From an uncultured Bacteroidales bacterium (GTDB lineage Bacteria; Bacteroidota; Bacteroidia; Bacteroidales; Muribaculaceae), in the NCBI GenBank assembly GCA_902792435.1, contig CADAZN010000018.1, forward strand, positions 1 through 50,099: a stretch of 50,099 nt of DNA, read 5' to 3'. Under the pieces are notes generated by a model, which saw only the letters and a list, made by a program, of their open reading frames with translations, was not told the origin of the DNA and did no database searches. This document shows positions 39,968 to 49,986 of the stretch, piece by piece. Every line of letters starts with the position of its first letter. Within the stretch, counting starts at the first letter, position 1. Both the position numbers and the translations under genes were made by a program.

Positions 39968-42904
39968 ATGAAATTGAGAAAAATCTTTGCAGTAGCCATG
40001 ATGCTGGTAGCACTTGGCTCAATGGCGCAACAGATGCCACCTATCGAGAACGACCCATCGGTGCGCACAGGCAAATTGGCTAACGGCTTGACTTACTACA
40101 TCAAGCAGAACAACTGGCCCGAGCACCGTGTAAACTTCTACATCGCTCAGAATGTGGGTTCATTGCAAGAGGATGAGAGCCAGCGTGGTCTCGCTCACTT
40201 CCTCGAGCACATGGCCTTCAACGGCACTGAGCACTATCCTGGCAACGGCGTTATCGACTACACCCGCTCACTTGGCGTGGAGTTTGGTCGTGACCTTAAT
40301 GCCTACACCAGTGTAGACCAAACAGTTTACAACATCAACGACGTGCCTAGCACTCGCGTGAGCGCTATCGACTCCTGCTTGCTCATCTTGAAGGACTGGT
40401 CTAACGGCCTGCTTCTCGAGGGTGACGAGATTGACAAGGAGCGTGGCGTCATTCACGAGGAGTGGCGTGTTCGCTCAAGCGCAAGCCAGCGCATGTTTGA
40501 GCGCAACCTTGAGACCCTCTATCCCAACTCGAAGTACGGTCTGCGCATGCCTATCGGCTTGATGAGCGTTATCGACAACTTCAAGTATGATGAGATTCGC
40601 AACTACTACCACAAGTGGTATCGTCCCGACAACCAGGCTATCGTAGTGGTTGGTGACATCGATGTTGACCGCACCGAGGCTAAAATCAAGGAGATGTTTG
40701 GTTCAATTCCTGCACCTGCAGCCGATGCAGCTAAGGTAGTTGAAGTGGAAGTTCCCGACAACGAACAGCCCATCTTCGTAATCGACAAGGATAAGGAGCA
40801 ACAGTACAACCTTATCCAAATTATGTACAAGACCGACCCAATGCCAAATGAGATCAAGGGCGACATGACCTATCTCGTTATGAAATATATCATCGACATG
40901 TCTTGTGACATGCTCAACAAGCGCCTTGAAGAGAAAGCTCTTGAGCCCGATTGTCCTTACATTCAGGCTGGTGCTATGTATGGCAACTACATCTTCGCTA
41001 AGACAAAAGACGCTTTCACCCTTATTGTACTCCCCAAAGAGGGTAAATCAACCGAGGCAATCAAAGTCGTTACCGAGGAGGCCCTGCGCGCAGCGCAACA
41101 CGGCTTCACTGCAACAGAGTACATTCGCGTGAAAGACGAATATACTAGTGGACTTGAGAAGCAATACAACAACCGCAACCAAATCAACAATGATCACTTT
41201 GGTCGTGAGTATTGCGCCAACTATCTGAACAATGAGCCTTATCCCTCTATCGAGTGGAAATATCAGATGATGAACATGATTGCTCCTAACATCCCAGTTG
41301 ATGCAATCAACCAGACCTTTGCTCAAATGATGCCTAACGACGACAAGAACTTGGTTGTCATGAACTTCAACCCCGACAAGGAAGGCGTAACCCTTATCAC
41401 TGCCGACGAAATTAAGAAGTCGATCGACGAAGCACAGGCTGCCAAACTTGAGGCCTATGTTGACAATGTTAAGGACGAGCCCCTCATCACCGAGATGCCC
41501 ACTCCTGGCAAGATTGTCAGCGAGACTGAGAACACCACTTTAGGCTTCAAAACTCTCACTCTGAGCAACGGTGCTAAGGTTATCCTTAAGTCAACCAACT
41601 TCAAGGATGACGAGATTCGTTACTTTGCCGAGTCCAGGGGTGGTAACACACTCTATGGTCCAAAGGACTGGGCTAACTGTCAAATGTTTGACATCTTCAC
41701 TCAAACTTGCGGTCTTGGCAACTTCACCAACAATGAGCTTGAGAAGGCTCTTGCTGGCAAGAACGCCAACGTTGACATCTCTCTTTCTGAAAACTACGAG
41801 CGCCTCAATGGTAATTCAACCAAGAAGGACCTTGAGACCCTGTTCCAACTCAACTACCTCTACTTCACCGCCCTCAAAAAGGACGAGAAGGCAGCTGGAA
41901 CTATCATGTCGTTCCTTGAGACTCAGCTCAAGAACAAGAGCAGCATGCCCGAGGCAGCTTTGAGCGACAGTATCAAAACAACAACCTACAACCATGACTG
42001 GCGCCAGATGCCTTTCAACGTTGAGAACCTCAAGGACGTGAACCTCGACCGCATTGTTGAGATTGCTAAGGAGCGCACTGCCAACGCTGCCGACTTCACA
42101 TTCTACTTCGTGGGTAGCTTCGACGAGGCAACTATCAAGCCTCTCATCGAGCAATACATCGCTTCGCTGCCATCACAACCTGGCGTGAAGGAGAACTTCA
42201 AGGAAGGCGCTAAACTTGTCACTGGTGACGTCAAGAACGAGTTCTCACGTGCTATGGAGACACCTCAGTCCACTTCATTTGTGATGTGGCACAGCTACGA
42301 CGCTCCTTACACTATGGAGAACGACATCAAGGCCGACATCGCTGGTCAAGTGCTTGATGTTATCCTTCTCAAGAAGGTTCGTGAGGATGAGGGCGCTGCC
42401 TACTCACCTCATGGAAGTGCAGGAATGACTATCAAGGGCGACAAGCCTTTCATTCAGGCTCTCACCTATGTCAACATGAAGCCCGAGAAGAAAGACCTCG
42501 TTGTCAAGATTATGCGTGAATCGCTCAGCGACATCGCCAATGGTCAAATCGAGGCCGACGCTCTCCAGAAGATTAAAGAGAAAATGATCAAGGACTATGA
42601 CACTAACACTAAGAGCAATGGCCATTGGATCAGCGTGCTGAACATGTACAACTCGTTCAACATCGACACCCAGAATGGCTACAAAGAGGCTGTTAACAAA
42701 GTTACAGCTGCCGATGTTAGCAAGTTTGTCAAAGAAACTCTCGTGAAGAGCGGTAACTGCATTGAGGTTACTATGAACCCAACAGATGCTGCAACTACTG
42801 CAGCTACTGTTACCAAAGAGGCTCCAGCTCCCGCTAAAGAAGCTAAGCCAGCTGCCAAGAAAGCTACAAAGAAGGCAGCCAAAAAAGGTGGCAAACGCAA
42901 ATAA
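39968..42904 (+). CDS. M16-family zinc metalloprotease with a Lys/Ala-rich tail
   Basis: 978 residues with a signal peptide (about 1-20). The inverted zinc motif HFLEH is at residues 77-81 (GLAHFLEHMAFNGTEHYPG), with the distal Glu in ERGVIHEEWRVRSS. Two M16 halves are seen (SIPAPAADAAKV near 260; LGFKTLTLSNGAKVILKS near 525). The last 30 or so residues, APAPAKEAKPAAKKATKKAA then KKGGKRK, form a histone-H1-like basic tail. It is a periplasmic or outer-membrane-associated protease; substrates unknown. Codon use is that of a highly expressed gene. Confidence 0.92.
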   Translation: MKLRKIFAVAMMLVALGSMAQQMPPIENDPSVRTGKLANGLTYYIKQNNWPEHRVNFYIAQNVGSLQEDESQRGLAHFLEHMAFNGTEHYPGNGVIDYTRSLGVEFGRDLNAYTSVDQTVYNINDVPSTRVSAIDSCLLILKDWSNGLLLEGDEIDKERGVIHEEWRVRSSASQRMFERNLETLYPNSKYGLRMPIGLMSVIDNFKYDEIRNYYHKWYRPDNQAIVVVGDIDVDRTEAKIKEMFGSIPAPAADAAKVVEVEVPDNEQPIFVIDKDKEQQYNLIQIMYKTDPMPNEIKGDMTYLVMKYIIDMSCDMLNKRLEEKALEPDCPYIQAGAMYGNYIFAKTKDAFTLIVLPKEGKSTEAIKVVTEEALRAAQHGFTATEYIRVKDEYTSGLEKQYNNRNQINNDHFGREYCANYLNNEPYPSIEWKYQMMNMIAPNIPVDAINQTFAQMMPNDDKNLVVMNFNPDKEGVTLITADEIKKSIDEAQAAKLEAYVDNVKDEPLITEMPTPGKIVSETENTTLGFKTLTLSNGAKVILKSTNFKDDEIRYFAESRGGNTLYGPKDWANCQMFDIFTQTCGLGNFTNNELEKALAGKNANVDISLSENYERLNGNSTKKDLETLFQLNYLYFTALKKDEKAAGTIMSFLETQLKNKSSMPEAALSDSIKTTTYNHDWRQMPFNVENLKDVNLDRIVEIAKERTANAADFTFYFVGSFDEATIKPLIEQYIASLPSQPGVKENFKEGAKLVTGDVKNEFSRAMETPQSTSFVMWHSYDAPYTMENDIKADIAGQVLDVILLKKVREDEGAAYSPHGSAGMTIKGDKPFIQALTYVNMKPEKKDLVVKIMRESLSDIANGQIEADALQKIKEKMIKDYDTNTKSNGHWISVLNMYNSFNIDTQNGYKEAVNKVTAADVSKFVKETLVKSGNCIEVTMNPTDAATTAATVTKEAPAPAKEAKPAAKKATKKAAKKGGKRK

Positions 42905-42949
42905 TAATCGGGTCTAAGCGTTCAACTTTTGAACCTCAACAATAGAGAC

Positions 42950-42982
42950 TGCGCTCCGAGAAATCGGGGCGCATCTTTTTTA
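42950..42982 (+). terminator. Terminator after the M16 protease
   Basis: TGCGCTCCGA/TCGGGGCGCA stem (10 bp, one T-G pair), GAAA tetraloop, then TCTTTTTTA. Confidence 0.9.
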
Positions 42983-43071
42983 TTTTAAAACATAACCATG
43001 ATTATTCTTTTCTTTTTACTTCACAACAACAAAAAAAATCACACATTTAATGGTAAATGAGATTTTATCTG

Positions 43072-43079
43072 TAACTTTG
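43072..43079 (+). promoter_or_regulatory. Promoter of the CPA2 antiporter
   Basis: TAACTTTG exact -7 box, 28 bp before the ATG at 43108. Confidence 0.65.
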
Positions 43080-43107
43080 CAAAAGCATTATAGAACCACA
43101 CATCACC

Positions 43108-45351
43108 ATGGATGAAGTACAAATACAAACCCTAATATACGACCTAGCGCTGATATTAACTCTGGGAGCTGCAGCAACAATAATCTTCAAGTTACTGAAG
43201 CAGCCTGTGGTGCTTGGCTATATTGTAGCAGGCTTCATCGCTAGCCCACATTTCTCACTGCTGCCATCGGTAGGCAATGAGGCCAACATCGAGTTCTGGG
43301 CTCAAATAGGTATCATTGTGCTATTGTTCTCGCTAGGATTAGAGTTTAGTTTCAAGAAACTCATCAATGCCGGTGGCTCGGCAATTTCCACTGCTTTGAT
43401 TATTGTCTTGGGAATGATGGGCACAGGATTCATCATGGGTAAGAGTATGGGCTTTTCATCGGTCAACAGCATCTTCCTTGGAGCAATGTTATCGATGTCA
43501 TCAACCACCATCATTCTCAAAGCCCTGACCGACCTAAATCTTCGTCACAAGCGCTTTGTGCCTGGAGTGTTTGCAGTGCTCATTGTCGAAGACCTTTTTG
43601 CTGTGGTGATGATGGTGATTCTATCATCCATCGCTATCAACAAAACTGTGTCGGGTGGGGAGATGGTAAAGAGCATTCTGCAATTGTCATTCTTCCTGAT
43701 AATATGGTTTGTAGTGGGAGTATTCCTTATCCCAACTATCTTCCGCAAGTTCCGCAAGGTTATCAGCGATGAGATGATGCTCATCATTGCCATGGGCCTG
43801 TGTTTCTTGATGGCGATATTCTCGGTGGAGAGCGGATTTTCGCTGGCCCTGGGCGCATTTGTCATGGGCTCGATACTTGCCGGCACCCCCGAAGCCGAGC
43901 GCATTGAGCGCATCGTCAACCCCGTGAAAGACTTGTTTGGAGCAGTGTTCTTTATCTCGGTTGGTATGATGGTCGACCCCAACGTCATTGTGCAGTATGC
44001 CGGCACTATAACGCTATTGTCGGTAGTAGTGATTGTGGGAATGATAATATTTGGAACTACAGGAATGCTTGCCACTGGCCAACCACTGAAGATTGCCATG
44101 GAAAGCGGTTTCAGCTTGACTCAGATTGGAGAGTTCTCATTCATCATCGCCACACTGGGAACCACTCTTGGCGTGCTCGACGAGAGCATCTACCCCATCA
44201 TAGTAACAGTGAGTGTTATAACCACATTCACCACCCCATTCTTCATCAAGAGCTCTATACCCTGCTACAACTTTGTTGAGAAACACATTCCCAAGAAATT
44301 GAGCACACTCCTTGAGGGATATAGTAAAACCGCTAGTGCCGATGTCAAGGAATCACATCGCAACATCTGGGTGAAAATCGTTAAGCGACACGCCATTCGA
44401 TTGGTGTTATACTCGGCAGTGATTGTGGCATGCATTTTCCTGCTTCGCTCCTACCTGATTCCCATTGTTGTTAGCATGCTAGAGAATGTGATGAGTCACA
44501 ATCTAGCCGTGCTTATCTCGGTTGTTGGATCGTTGCTTGCTCTCTCGCCATTCTTCTATGCCATCATCACGCCAAGCTTCGACCGCAAAGAGCGCAGAAT
44601 TCTCATGAATGCTCAAGCCAATGGCCTAGTGGTTATGCCACGCGTGGTAATGCTGCTGGTGGGAGGAATGCTCACCTTAGCTTTCATCAACTCGCTGCTC
44701 TTTGGGTTTTATTCCAGCCTCACGACAATAATTATCTCACTTATCTATATTATCGCACTAGTGCTGCTTCTAGCCCCGATGGCACGCAAGCAACTTGAAA
44801 ACGTTGAGAAACGTTTCTTGAGCAATGTAAACGAGCGTGAGAACCGCCGCACTGGCAAGGAGAACAACCTGGTGAGCGACATGCACTTGGCCTACATGAC
44901 AGTGGGGCACGACTGCCCCTTTGTAGGAGAAAGGCTTAAAAACGCTGACTTGCGTCGCAAATACGGCATCAACGTGGTAGCAATTCTTAGAAACTCGGTG
45001 CGCTACACCATTCCCACTGGCAACATGCGCATCTTCCCAGGAGACCAAATTGGTGTGATTGGAACCGACGAACAAATCCAGGCCATGCTGCCTATTCTTG
45101 AGTCATCATCTACTCCACCAACCGAAACTAGCGGTGAAGTGAAGTTTACACACTTTGCACTAAGTGAGAAATCGCCACTAATTGGTAAACGCTTAGGCGA
45201 CACCAGCCTTCGTGAAGACTACAAGTCGATGATTGTGTCGGTTGAACGAGGAGAAGACAACTTCCTGTCCCCCACCCCCGACTTGGTATTTCAAGAGGGT
45301 GACATTGTGTGGATTGTAGGCGACACAAAACTCATGAAAGGCCTGAAATAA
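43108..45351 (+). CDS. CPA2 monovalent cation:proton antiporter with two TrkA-C domains
   Basis: 747 residues. N-terminal transporter (about 1-395) with 12-13 TM helices and QPVVLGYIVAGFI, GIIVLLFSLGLEFSFKKL, SSTTIILKAL and GFSLTQIGEFSFI, as in KefB/NhaS-type proteins. Extra TM helices follow (about 425-560). The cytoplasmic C-terminus has two RCK_C modules (VGHDCPFVGERLKNADLRRK ... PGDQIGVIGTD; SEKSPLIGKRLGDTSLREDY ... EGDIVWIVGD). There is no NAD-binding TrkA-N domain. It exchanges K+ or Na+ for H+; cation choice cannot be told from the sequence. Confidence 0.9.
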   Translation: MDEVQIQTLIYDLALILTLGAAATIIFKLLKQPVVLGYIVAGFIASPHFSLLPSVGNEANIEFWAQIGIIVLLFSLGLEFSFKKLINAGGSAISTALIIVLGMMGTGFIMGKSMGFSSVNSIFLGAMLSMSSTTIILKALTDLNLRHKRFVPGVFAVLIVEDLFAVVMMVILSSIAINKTVSGGEMVKSILQLSFFLIIWFVVGVFLIPTIFRKFRKVISDEMMLIIAMGLCFLMAIFSVESGFSLALGAFVMGSILAGTPEAERIERIVNPVKDLFGAVFFISVGMMVDPNVIVQYAGTITLLSVVVIVGMIIFGTTGMLATGQPLKIAMESGFSLTQIGEFSFIIATLGTTLGVLDESIYPIIVTVSVITTFTTPFFIKSSIPCYNFVEKHIPKKLSTLLEGYSKTASADVKESHRNIWVKIVKRHAIRLVLYSAVIVACIFLLRSYLIPIVVSMLENVMSHNLAVLISVVGSLLALSPFFYAIITPSFDRKERRILMNAQANGLVVMPRVVMLLVGGMLTLAFINSLLFGFYSSLTTIIISLIYIIALVLLLAPMARKQLENVEKRFLSNVNERENRRTGKENNLVSDMHLAYMTVGHDCPFVGERLKNADLRRKYGINVVAILRNSVRYTIPTGNMRIFPGDQIGVIGTDEQIQAMLPILESSSTPPTETSGEVKFTHFALSEKSPLIGKRLGDTSLREDYKSMIVSVERGEDNFLSPTPDLVFQEGDIVWIVGDTKLMKGLK

Positions 45352-45512
45352 AACCTATTAGCTCCACTTGCTACGGTATCAAGTTCCATCTCAACCATTC
45401 GTGCATCTCGTGTTTTTCTAATGTTGTTCCTTTTCAGCAACCAACACTATATTTGCACTCGTGTATCATTACGCACGAGAGCTCTTTTACTTATTGTTTA
45501 TTAGTTGTTTAG

Positions 45513-46241
45513 CTATTCCTCACCAGGTGAGTCAGGTGAGTCAGGTGAGTCAGGTGAGTCAGGTGAGTCAGGTGATTCCACTGATTCCACTGATTCCACT
45601 GATTCCACTGATTCCAGTGATTCCAGTGATTCCACCGAGGCGACTGATTCCCCATTCTCAATCTTTGCACCTCGTTCATTCTTATTCTTTCCCCTTTTGT
45701 GAAGTTCGTCATGGATTCCTTGGCTAACTTTTGAAATGTGTTTCTTGCCCGACTCAAAGCCCTTTCCAATGTGGCTGTCGATTGTCTCCTCAAGCTTCTT
45801 GTTGAACTTGAACGGCATGAGCGAAATCAAGGCCGAAAAAAAGGCAAAAATAGTGAATATTAAACTCAGTTTATATCCAATACCCACTCCAATGATAGGC
45901 ATACCCTCACTTATCTTGACGTTGTCGGTAACCTCTGGTTCATGCACGAGAGAAAAACCATGGAACATCGATGTCATATAAAACAAATAGTAAAGCACAC
46001 CACAAATGAGCAGAGCCACAAGAATTCCCCAGTATCTGTTTTTCAAACAGTTGAATGCTATGGCAAGAAAAATAGTGATGAATGGTGTGAGTGAAAATAA
46101 GGTGTACCACACCCCCAGGTTTGCTATGCTTGCTGTGAACTGCAATCCTGACATACTTCCAACCAATGAAATCTCAAACAATGGCAAGAACACATAGCAC
46201 ACGAGTGTGATTATCAATAAAATATTAGTTATAGGTTTCAT
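45513..46241 (-). CDS. Four-TM membrane protein with a VES/PDS-repeat acidic tail
   Basis: 242 residues. The first 150 hold four TM segments (about 6-30, 46-64, 70-93, 120-145). A short basic linker (KKHISKVSQGIHDELHKRGK) follows, then a tail of about 45 residues that is nearly all V/L-E-S then P-D-S tripeptides ending GEE. The tail is encoded by 9-bp tandem repeats, so its length can change without frameshift. No family recognised. A TAATTTTG box on the minus strand about 100 bp upstream (46340) may be the promoter. Confidence 0.65.
   Translation of the reverse strand: MKPITNILLIITLVCYVFLPLFEISLVGSMSGLQFTASIANLGVWYTLFSLTPFITIFLAIAFNCLKNRYWGILVALLICGVLYYLFYMTSMFHGFSLVHEPEVTDNVKISEGMPIIGVGIGYKLSLIFTIFAFFSALISLMPFKFNKKLEETIDSHIGKGFESGKKHISKVSQGIHDELHKRGKNKNERGAKIENGESVASVESLESLESVESVESVESVESPDSPDSPDSPDSPDSPGEE
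45524..45651. repeat. 9-bp tandem repeat tract within the acidic tail
   Basis: On the plus strand (CAGGTGAGT)x5, one CAGGTGATT, then CACTGATTC-type units (four) and CAGTGATTC-type units (two), all in 9-bp register, to about 45651. Each unit is three codons, so expansion is in frame. Confidence 0.95.
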
Positions 46242-46339
46242 GTCATTTACTCTTTTAAGGATTAAGACCCTTCACAAGCCTTAGAAATAATTCAAGTGCG
46301 AAATTAGCAATTTTGGCGCAAATCATAGTAATTTATTTA

Positions 46340-46347
46340 CAAAATTA
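46340..46347 (-). promoter_or_regulatory. Possible promoter of the four-TM tail protein
   Basis: TAATTTTG on the minus strand, about 100 bp before the ATG at 46241. This and the plus-strand box at 46390 account for the divergent spacer. Confidence 0.45.
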
Positions 46348-46389
46348 ATGTTAAGAAAGTTCTTCTTGCTTGTTTATTAATTATTTATT

Positions 46390-46397
46390 ATATTTGT
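46390..46397 (+). promoter_or_regulatory. Promoter of the N-terminal-dockerin protein
   Basis: TATATTTG matches TAnnTTTG, 38 bp before the ATG at 46436. Confidence 0.6.
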
Positions 46398-46435
46398 AAC
46401 CTAAAATTCTGAACACTAACTAAACCTTCATAATT

Positions 46436-48943
46436 ATGAAAAAGATTACTTCATTTATTTGCGTCTTTTTAATGACATTGATTTCATTCAGTGCCATGGC
46501 AATCACCACCAGCGATTATGTAATTGATGAGGGCATATTAATGGGTGATGTCAACGGCGATGGCTCAGTAACAGCTGCCGACGTCACCGCGCTATACGAT
46601 GTTTTGCTCAACAATAACTACTCTAACGTAGTCAATGGCGACCAGACCGGCGACAACATCATCACTGCCGCCGACATCACAAAGGTTTATGACGTACTTC
46701 TCGGTAGTAGTGGTGGCTCCACGGGAGGCTCTGTGATAACTATGAGCGAGTTTGCGCCCAACTCGGGCTCCACCTCGGGCGAGAATCTGCACCAGTGGGC
46801 CGAGGGCGACGTTATCTTCATTGCTGTTGACCCCGACTATAGCAGTTCTAGTGCTTGCCAGAACGTATATGCCATGGTGCGCACCGGCGGCAAGTGGGTG
46901 CTGCAGGATGTGAACGGCAGCAACAAGCAAGGTTTCAAGACAATTGGCGGCACGCTGTGTGCAGCCTATGTGCAACACGCCGATCTGTCAAATTCCTACT
47001 ATGACTACATCCCCCTCACTGGCGATGTGGCATGTGTGAACCGTGCCGCCAACTACACGGTAATCCCAAAAAACGGCAAGTTCTATATCAAAATAAACGA
47101 CATCATCCTTTACCATTTTGTGTCGAGAATTGATGTGAATGCAGCCTACGAGGGTGACTACTTCTACGAGAGTGTGACACACCTCGATGCTCTCACCAAG
47201 ATTACGTGGCTGCCATTCTATTCCTATGGCGTTTTTGAGACAAGCCACCGCGCACCAGTTATTGACATCGACAGCCAGCACCGTGGCCATGCCTATGGCG
47301 TGTGGCAAAAAGGAACTCGCCTTGACAACTGGCTAACGCTCTACTACAACACCACTGGCAATGGGTATGCCTACTTCTGGAACTACACCCAGGACGAGCT
47401 CAAGCAAGGGTGTTACCTGAGCAGCATATACTCGCCACGGCAAAATGCCTGGAACCGTGATCTCTATATGCAATATTACAACTACGACGATCGCCAGTCC
47501 TACAGGCTCAATGCATCAAGCACCAGTGCTCAGCAGGTCAACATAAACGTGGGCACCAACATCATCTTCCGCCCCCACAATGGAAATACTTCCGACTCGC
47601 AAGGCACCATGACTAGCGTTACTTCTTCCAACTCTGGCATCATCGACGTCAACTACAGCAACGACCAAGTGAGTGTCGTTGCACACAAAGTGGGCACCAC
47701 CACTCTCACCATCAAGTTCAAGACAAAGGACAATATCAACACTGTTTATACCTACAATGTCAAGGTCGCTCCCACCGTGTGGACCGCTGGCAAGACAGCC
47801 GACAACAAGCCCATCTTGTGGCGAAACTGGGAAGACAAGAGCATGTATTTGAGCGGACGAGCAAGCTACACCAGTGCCAACGAAGTGATTGTGCATGGCA
47901 GCACTGCCTTTGTGATGATGCGCAAAGACGTGTCAAATTCCTATACAGAATATGCCTCGGGCACTGCTGTTATCCTCAAGGGAACGGGTGTTCACGGTGG
48001 CGGATACCTCAATACCTATAAAGACGGCCTTACCGGTGCTTCAAAAAAATATTGCGTGTTTCCGAAATCTGGTACCACCCGCTACATAGCCGGTATTCCT
48101 CACATGTGGGTCGACAAAAACAACAATGTGTACTACACTTCGGCCTTTAGGGATAATAATACCGATAACTGCGACAACTGGGTGAGCACCAATGTCTATA
48201 AGAACAAGACTCTGTTGAGAACCGATGCTGGTCTCATCATCAATGACCTCGCCACCGACGACAGCGGCAACCTCTATTATGTGGGTACTAATTCCAACTT
48301 TGGAGTATATGATGAAATACTCTCAGTTCCTTATATTTATCTCGGCGATGCTACCGGTTATCTTGCCAAACTCACAACCAGCAATAGTTTCTCGCTTTAC
48401 CCATGGTCTCGCTATTTGTTCAACCGATTGTTTGTCAAGGATGGGGTTGTATATGTTGATGCTTTTGGATTCTATGAACAAGACAGTAATTATAATACTT
48501 ATTACTGGTCATTTGGAAAGAATGTGTTCCTGAAATACACAGCATCAGCAGGACTGCAGCTCTACACTGGCGCAGTGAGTCAAAATGGGTTAAGCATGAG
48601 TGGATATAACTACAATTCCAGTGGAACTTTAGTTAATCCAGGTGATTTTATTCTCGAAGGCAACAAGTTCTATTATTCAGGCTATCCCATCAAAACCTAT
48701 CAGCTTGGCGCAAGCCAGACGGCATCCTATACCGCCTATCCATCAGAGACACCTCCAAGTAGATACTTTGATATAAAAAACGGCTACATTGCCATGGTGC
48801 TCAGCGCTGAAACCAATGCACCTAAAGGAGCTGTGGCGTGCCAACTCAACAACACCAATTTCAACTTCGACATACCACCCATGGAGAATTCGGCAGGTGC
48901 ACTCATCTACGATGTCTTTCTCCAGACCAGCCTTGACGACTAA
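46436..48943 (+). CDS. Large secreted protein with N-terminal dockerin and Ig-like domain
   Basis: 835 residues. Signal peptide (about 1-22), then a type-I-like dockerin with two repeats, GDVNGDGSVTAADVTALYD (about 37-55) and GDQTGDNIITAADITKVYD (about 70-88). A Gly/Ser linker (GSSGGSTGGS) follows. The central part has beta-rich segments and a Big_2-like Ig domain (about 360-450: VNINVGTNIIFRP ... VGTTTLTIKFKTKD). The end is propeller-like (VSTNVYKNKTLLRTDAGLII, KDGVVYVDAFGFYEQDS). Dockerins usually bind cohesins, but no cohesin is in this window. The exact role is unknown. Confidence 0.75.
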   Translation: MKKITSFICVFLMTLISFSAMAITTSDYVIDEGILMGDVNGDGSVTAADVTALYDVLLNNNYSNVVNGDQTGDNIITAADITKVYDVLLGSSGGSTGGSVITMSEFAPNSGSTSGENLHQWAEGDVIFIAVDPDYSSSSACQNVYAMVRTGGKWVLQDVNGSNKQGFKTIGGTLCAAYVQHADLSNSYYDYIPLTGDVACVNRAANYTVIPKNGKFYIKINDIILYHFVSRIDVNAAYEGDYFYESVTHLDALTKITWLPFYSYGVFETSHRAPVIDIDSQHRGHAYGVWQKGTRLDNWLTLYYNTTGNGYAYFWNYTQDELKQGCYLSSIYSPRQNAWNRDLYMQYYNYDDRQSYRLNASSTSAQQVNINVGTNIIFRPHNGNTSDSQGTMTSVTSSNSGIIDVNYSNDQVSVVAHKVGTTTLTIKFKTKDNINTVYTYNVKVAPTVWTAGKTADNKPILWRNWEDKSMYLSGRASYTSANEVIVHGSTAFVMMRKDVSNSYTEYASGTAVILKGTGVHGGGYLNTYKDGLTGASKKYCVFPKSGTTRYIAGIPHMWVDKNNNVYYTSAFRDNNTDNCDNWVSTNVYKNKTLLRTDAGLIINDLATDDSGNLYYVGTNSNFGVYDEILSVPYIYLGDATGYLAKLTTSNSFSLYPWSRYLFNRLFVKDGVVYVDAFGFYEQDSNYNTYYWSFGKNVFLKYTASAGLQLYTGAVSQNGLSMSGYNYNSSGTLVNPGDFILEGNKFYYSGYPIKTYQLGASQTASYTAYPSETPPSRYFDIKNGYIAMVLSAETNAPKGAVACQLNNTNFNFDIPPMENSAGALIYDVFLQTSLDD

Positions 48944-48970
48944 AACAATGAATAATTCATTATAACAAGG

Positions 48971-48995
48971 AGCGTCTCGTGGTTCACGAGGCGCT
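48971..48995 (+). terminator. Weak terminator after the dockerin protein
   Basis: AGCGTCTCGTG/CACGAGGCGCT stem (11 bp, one T-G pair) with a GTT loop; the U-tract is poor (TATGCTTTT). Confidence 0.6.
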
Positions 48996-49066
48996 TATGC
49001 TTTTCTCATAACCTTAAAAATGCGTTAAAAGTATATATATATTATAGCTGATATCTGAATTTTGAC

Positions 49067-49074
49067 TAATTTTG
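49067..49074 (+). promoter_or_regulatory. Promoter of folD
   Basis: TAATTTTG exact -7 box, 23 bp before the ATG at 49098. Confidence 0.65.
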
Positions 49075-49097
49075 CACATTAATTATAAAACAACTAT

Positions 49098-49976
49098 ATG
49101 CAGATAATAGACGGAAAGAAAATATCGGCCGAAATCAAAGAGGAAATCGCAGCCGAAGTTAAAGAGATAGTGGCCGCAGGAGGCCGTCGTCCTAATCTGG
49201 TGGGTGTGCTCGTGGGCCACGACGGTGGCAGCGAGAGCTATATGGCATCGAAGACCAAAGCTTGCGAGCAGTGTGGCTTTGAGTCGTCACTCATCCGCAT
49301 GGACGAAACAGTAACTCAAGAAGAACTCATTGCAAAGATTAAAGAACTAAATGAAGATAAGGGCGTTGATGGCTTTATCGTGCAACTGCCATTGCCCAAG
49401 CACATCGATGAGGAGGCTGTAATCGAGGCTATCGATTATCGCAAGGACGTCGACGGCTTCCACCCTGTGAATGTGGGCCGCATGACAATTGGTCTGCCAT
49501 GTTTCAAGCCTGCTACCCCATCGGGAATCGTGATGCTGCTTGAGCGTTACGGCATTGAGACACGCGGCAAGCACTGCGTGGTGCTGGGTCGCAGCAACAT
49601 CGTGGGCAAGCCCATCGCCAACATGCTCATGCAGAAGGCCACACCAGGCAACTGCACCGTGACAGTGTGCCACAGCGCCACTCCAAACATCAAGGAGATG
49701 TGCCTCCAGGCCGACATCCTGATTGCAGCCCTTGGCAGCCCTGAGTTTGTGAAGGAAGACATGGTTAAGGAAGGCGCCGTGGTAATTGACGTGGGCACTA
49801 CCCGTGTTGAGGACCCAACTCGCGAGCGCGGATGGCGCTTGTGTGGCGACGTGGACTTTGAGCACGTGGCTCCCAAGTGCAGCTACATCACCCCCGTGCC
49901 CGGTGGCGTAGGTCCCATGACCATCGTCTCGCTCATGCACAACACCCTGCTAGCAGCTACTGGAAGAGCCTACTAA
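49098..49976 (+). CDS. folD: Bifunctional methylenetetrahydrofolate dehydrogenase/cyclohydrolase
   Basis: FolD interconverts 5,10-methylene-, methenyl- and 10-formyl-THF with NADP. 292 residues. Substrate site with the catalytic Lys in [42 protein letters not shown] and NAD(P) site [19 protein letters not shown]. The C-terminal signature [12 protein letters not shown] is present. The Cys of the usual P-C-T-P is Ala here, as is common in this phylum. The next gene appears to be ftcD, also a folate enzyme. Confidence 0.96.
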   Translation: MQIIDGKKISAEIKEEIAAEVKEIVAAGGRRPNLVGVLVGHDGGSESYMASKTKACEQCGFESSLIRMDETVTQEELIAKIKELNEDKGVDGFIVQLPLPKHIDEEAVIEAIDYRKDVDGFHPVNVGRMTIGLPCFKPATPSGIVMLLERYGIETRGKHCVVLGRSNIVGKPIANMLMQKATPGNCTVTVCHSATPNIKEMCLQADILIAALGSPEFVKEDMVKEGAVVIDVGTTRVEDPTRERGWRLCGDVDFEHVAPKCSYITPVPGGVGPMTIVSLMHNTLLAATGRAY

Positions 49977-49986
49977 CAAGGCACAA

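Noticed and set aside
45461-45727. Plus-strand frames over the nonamer tract with Ser/Asp or Pro/Ile repeats
   Set aside because: Repeats give open frames on both strands; the minus-strand frame has a four-TM body and is the better gene.
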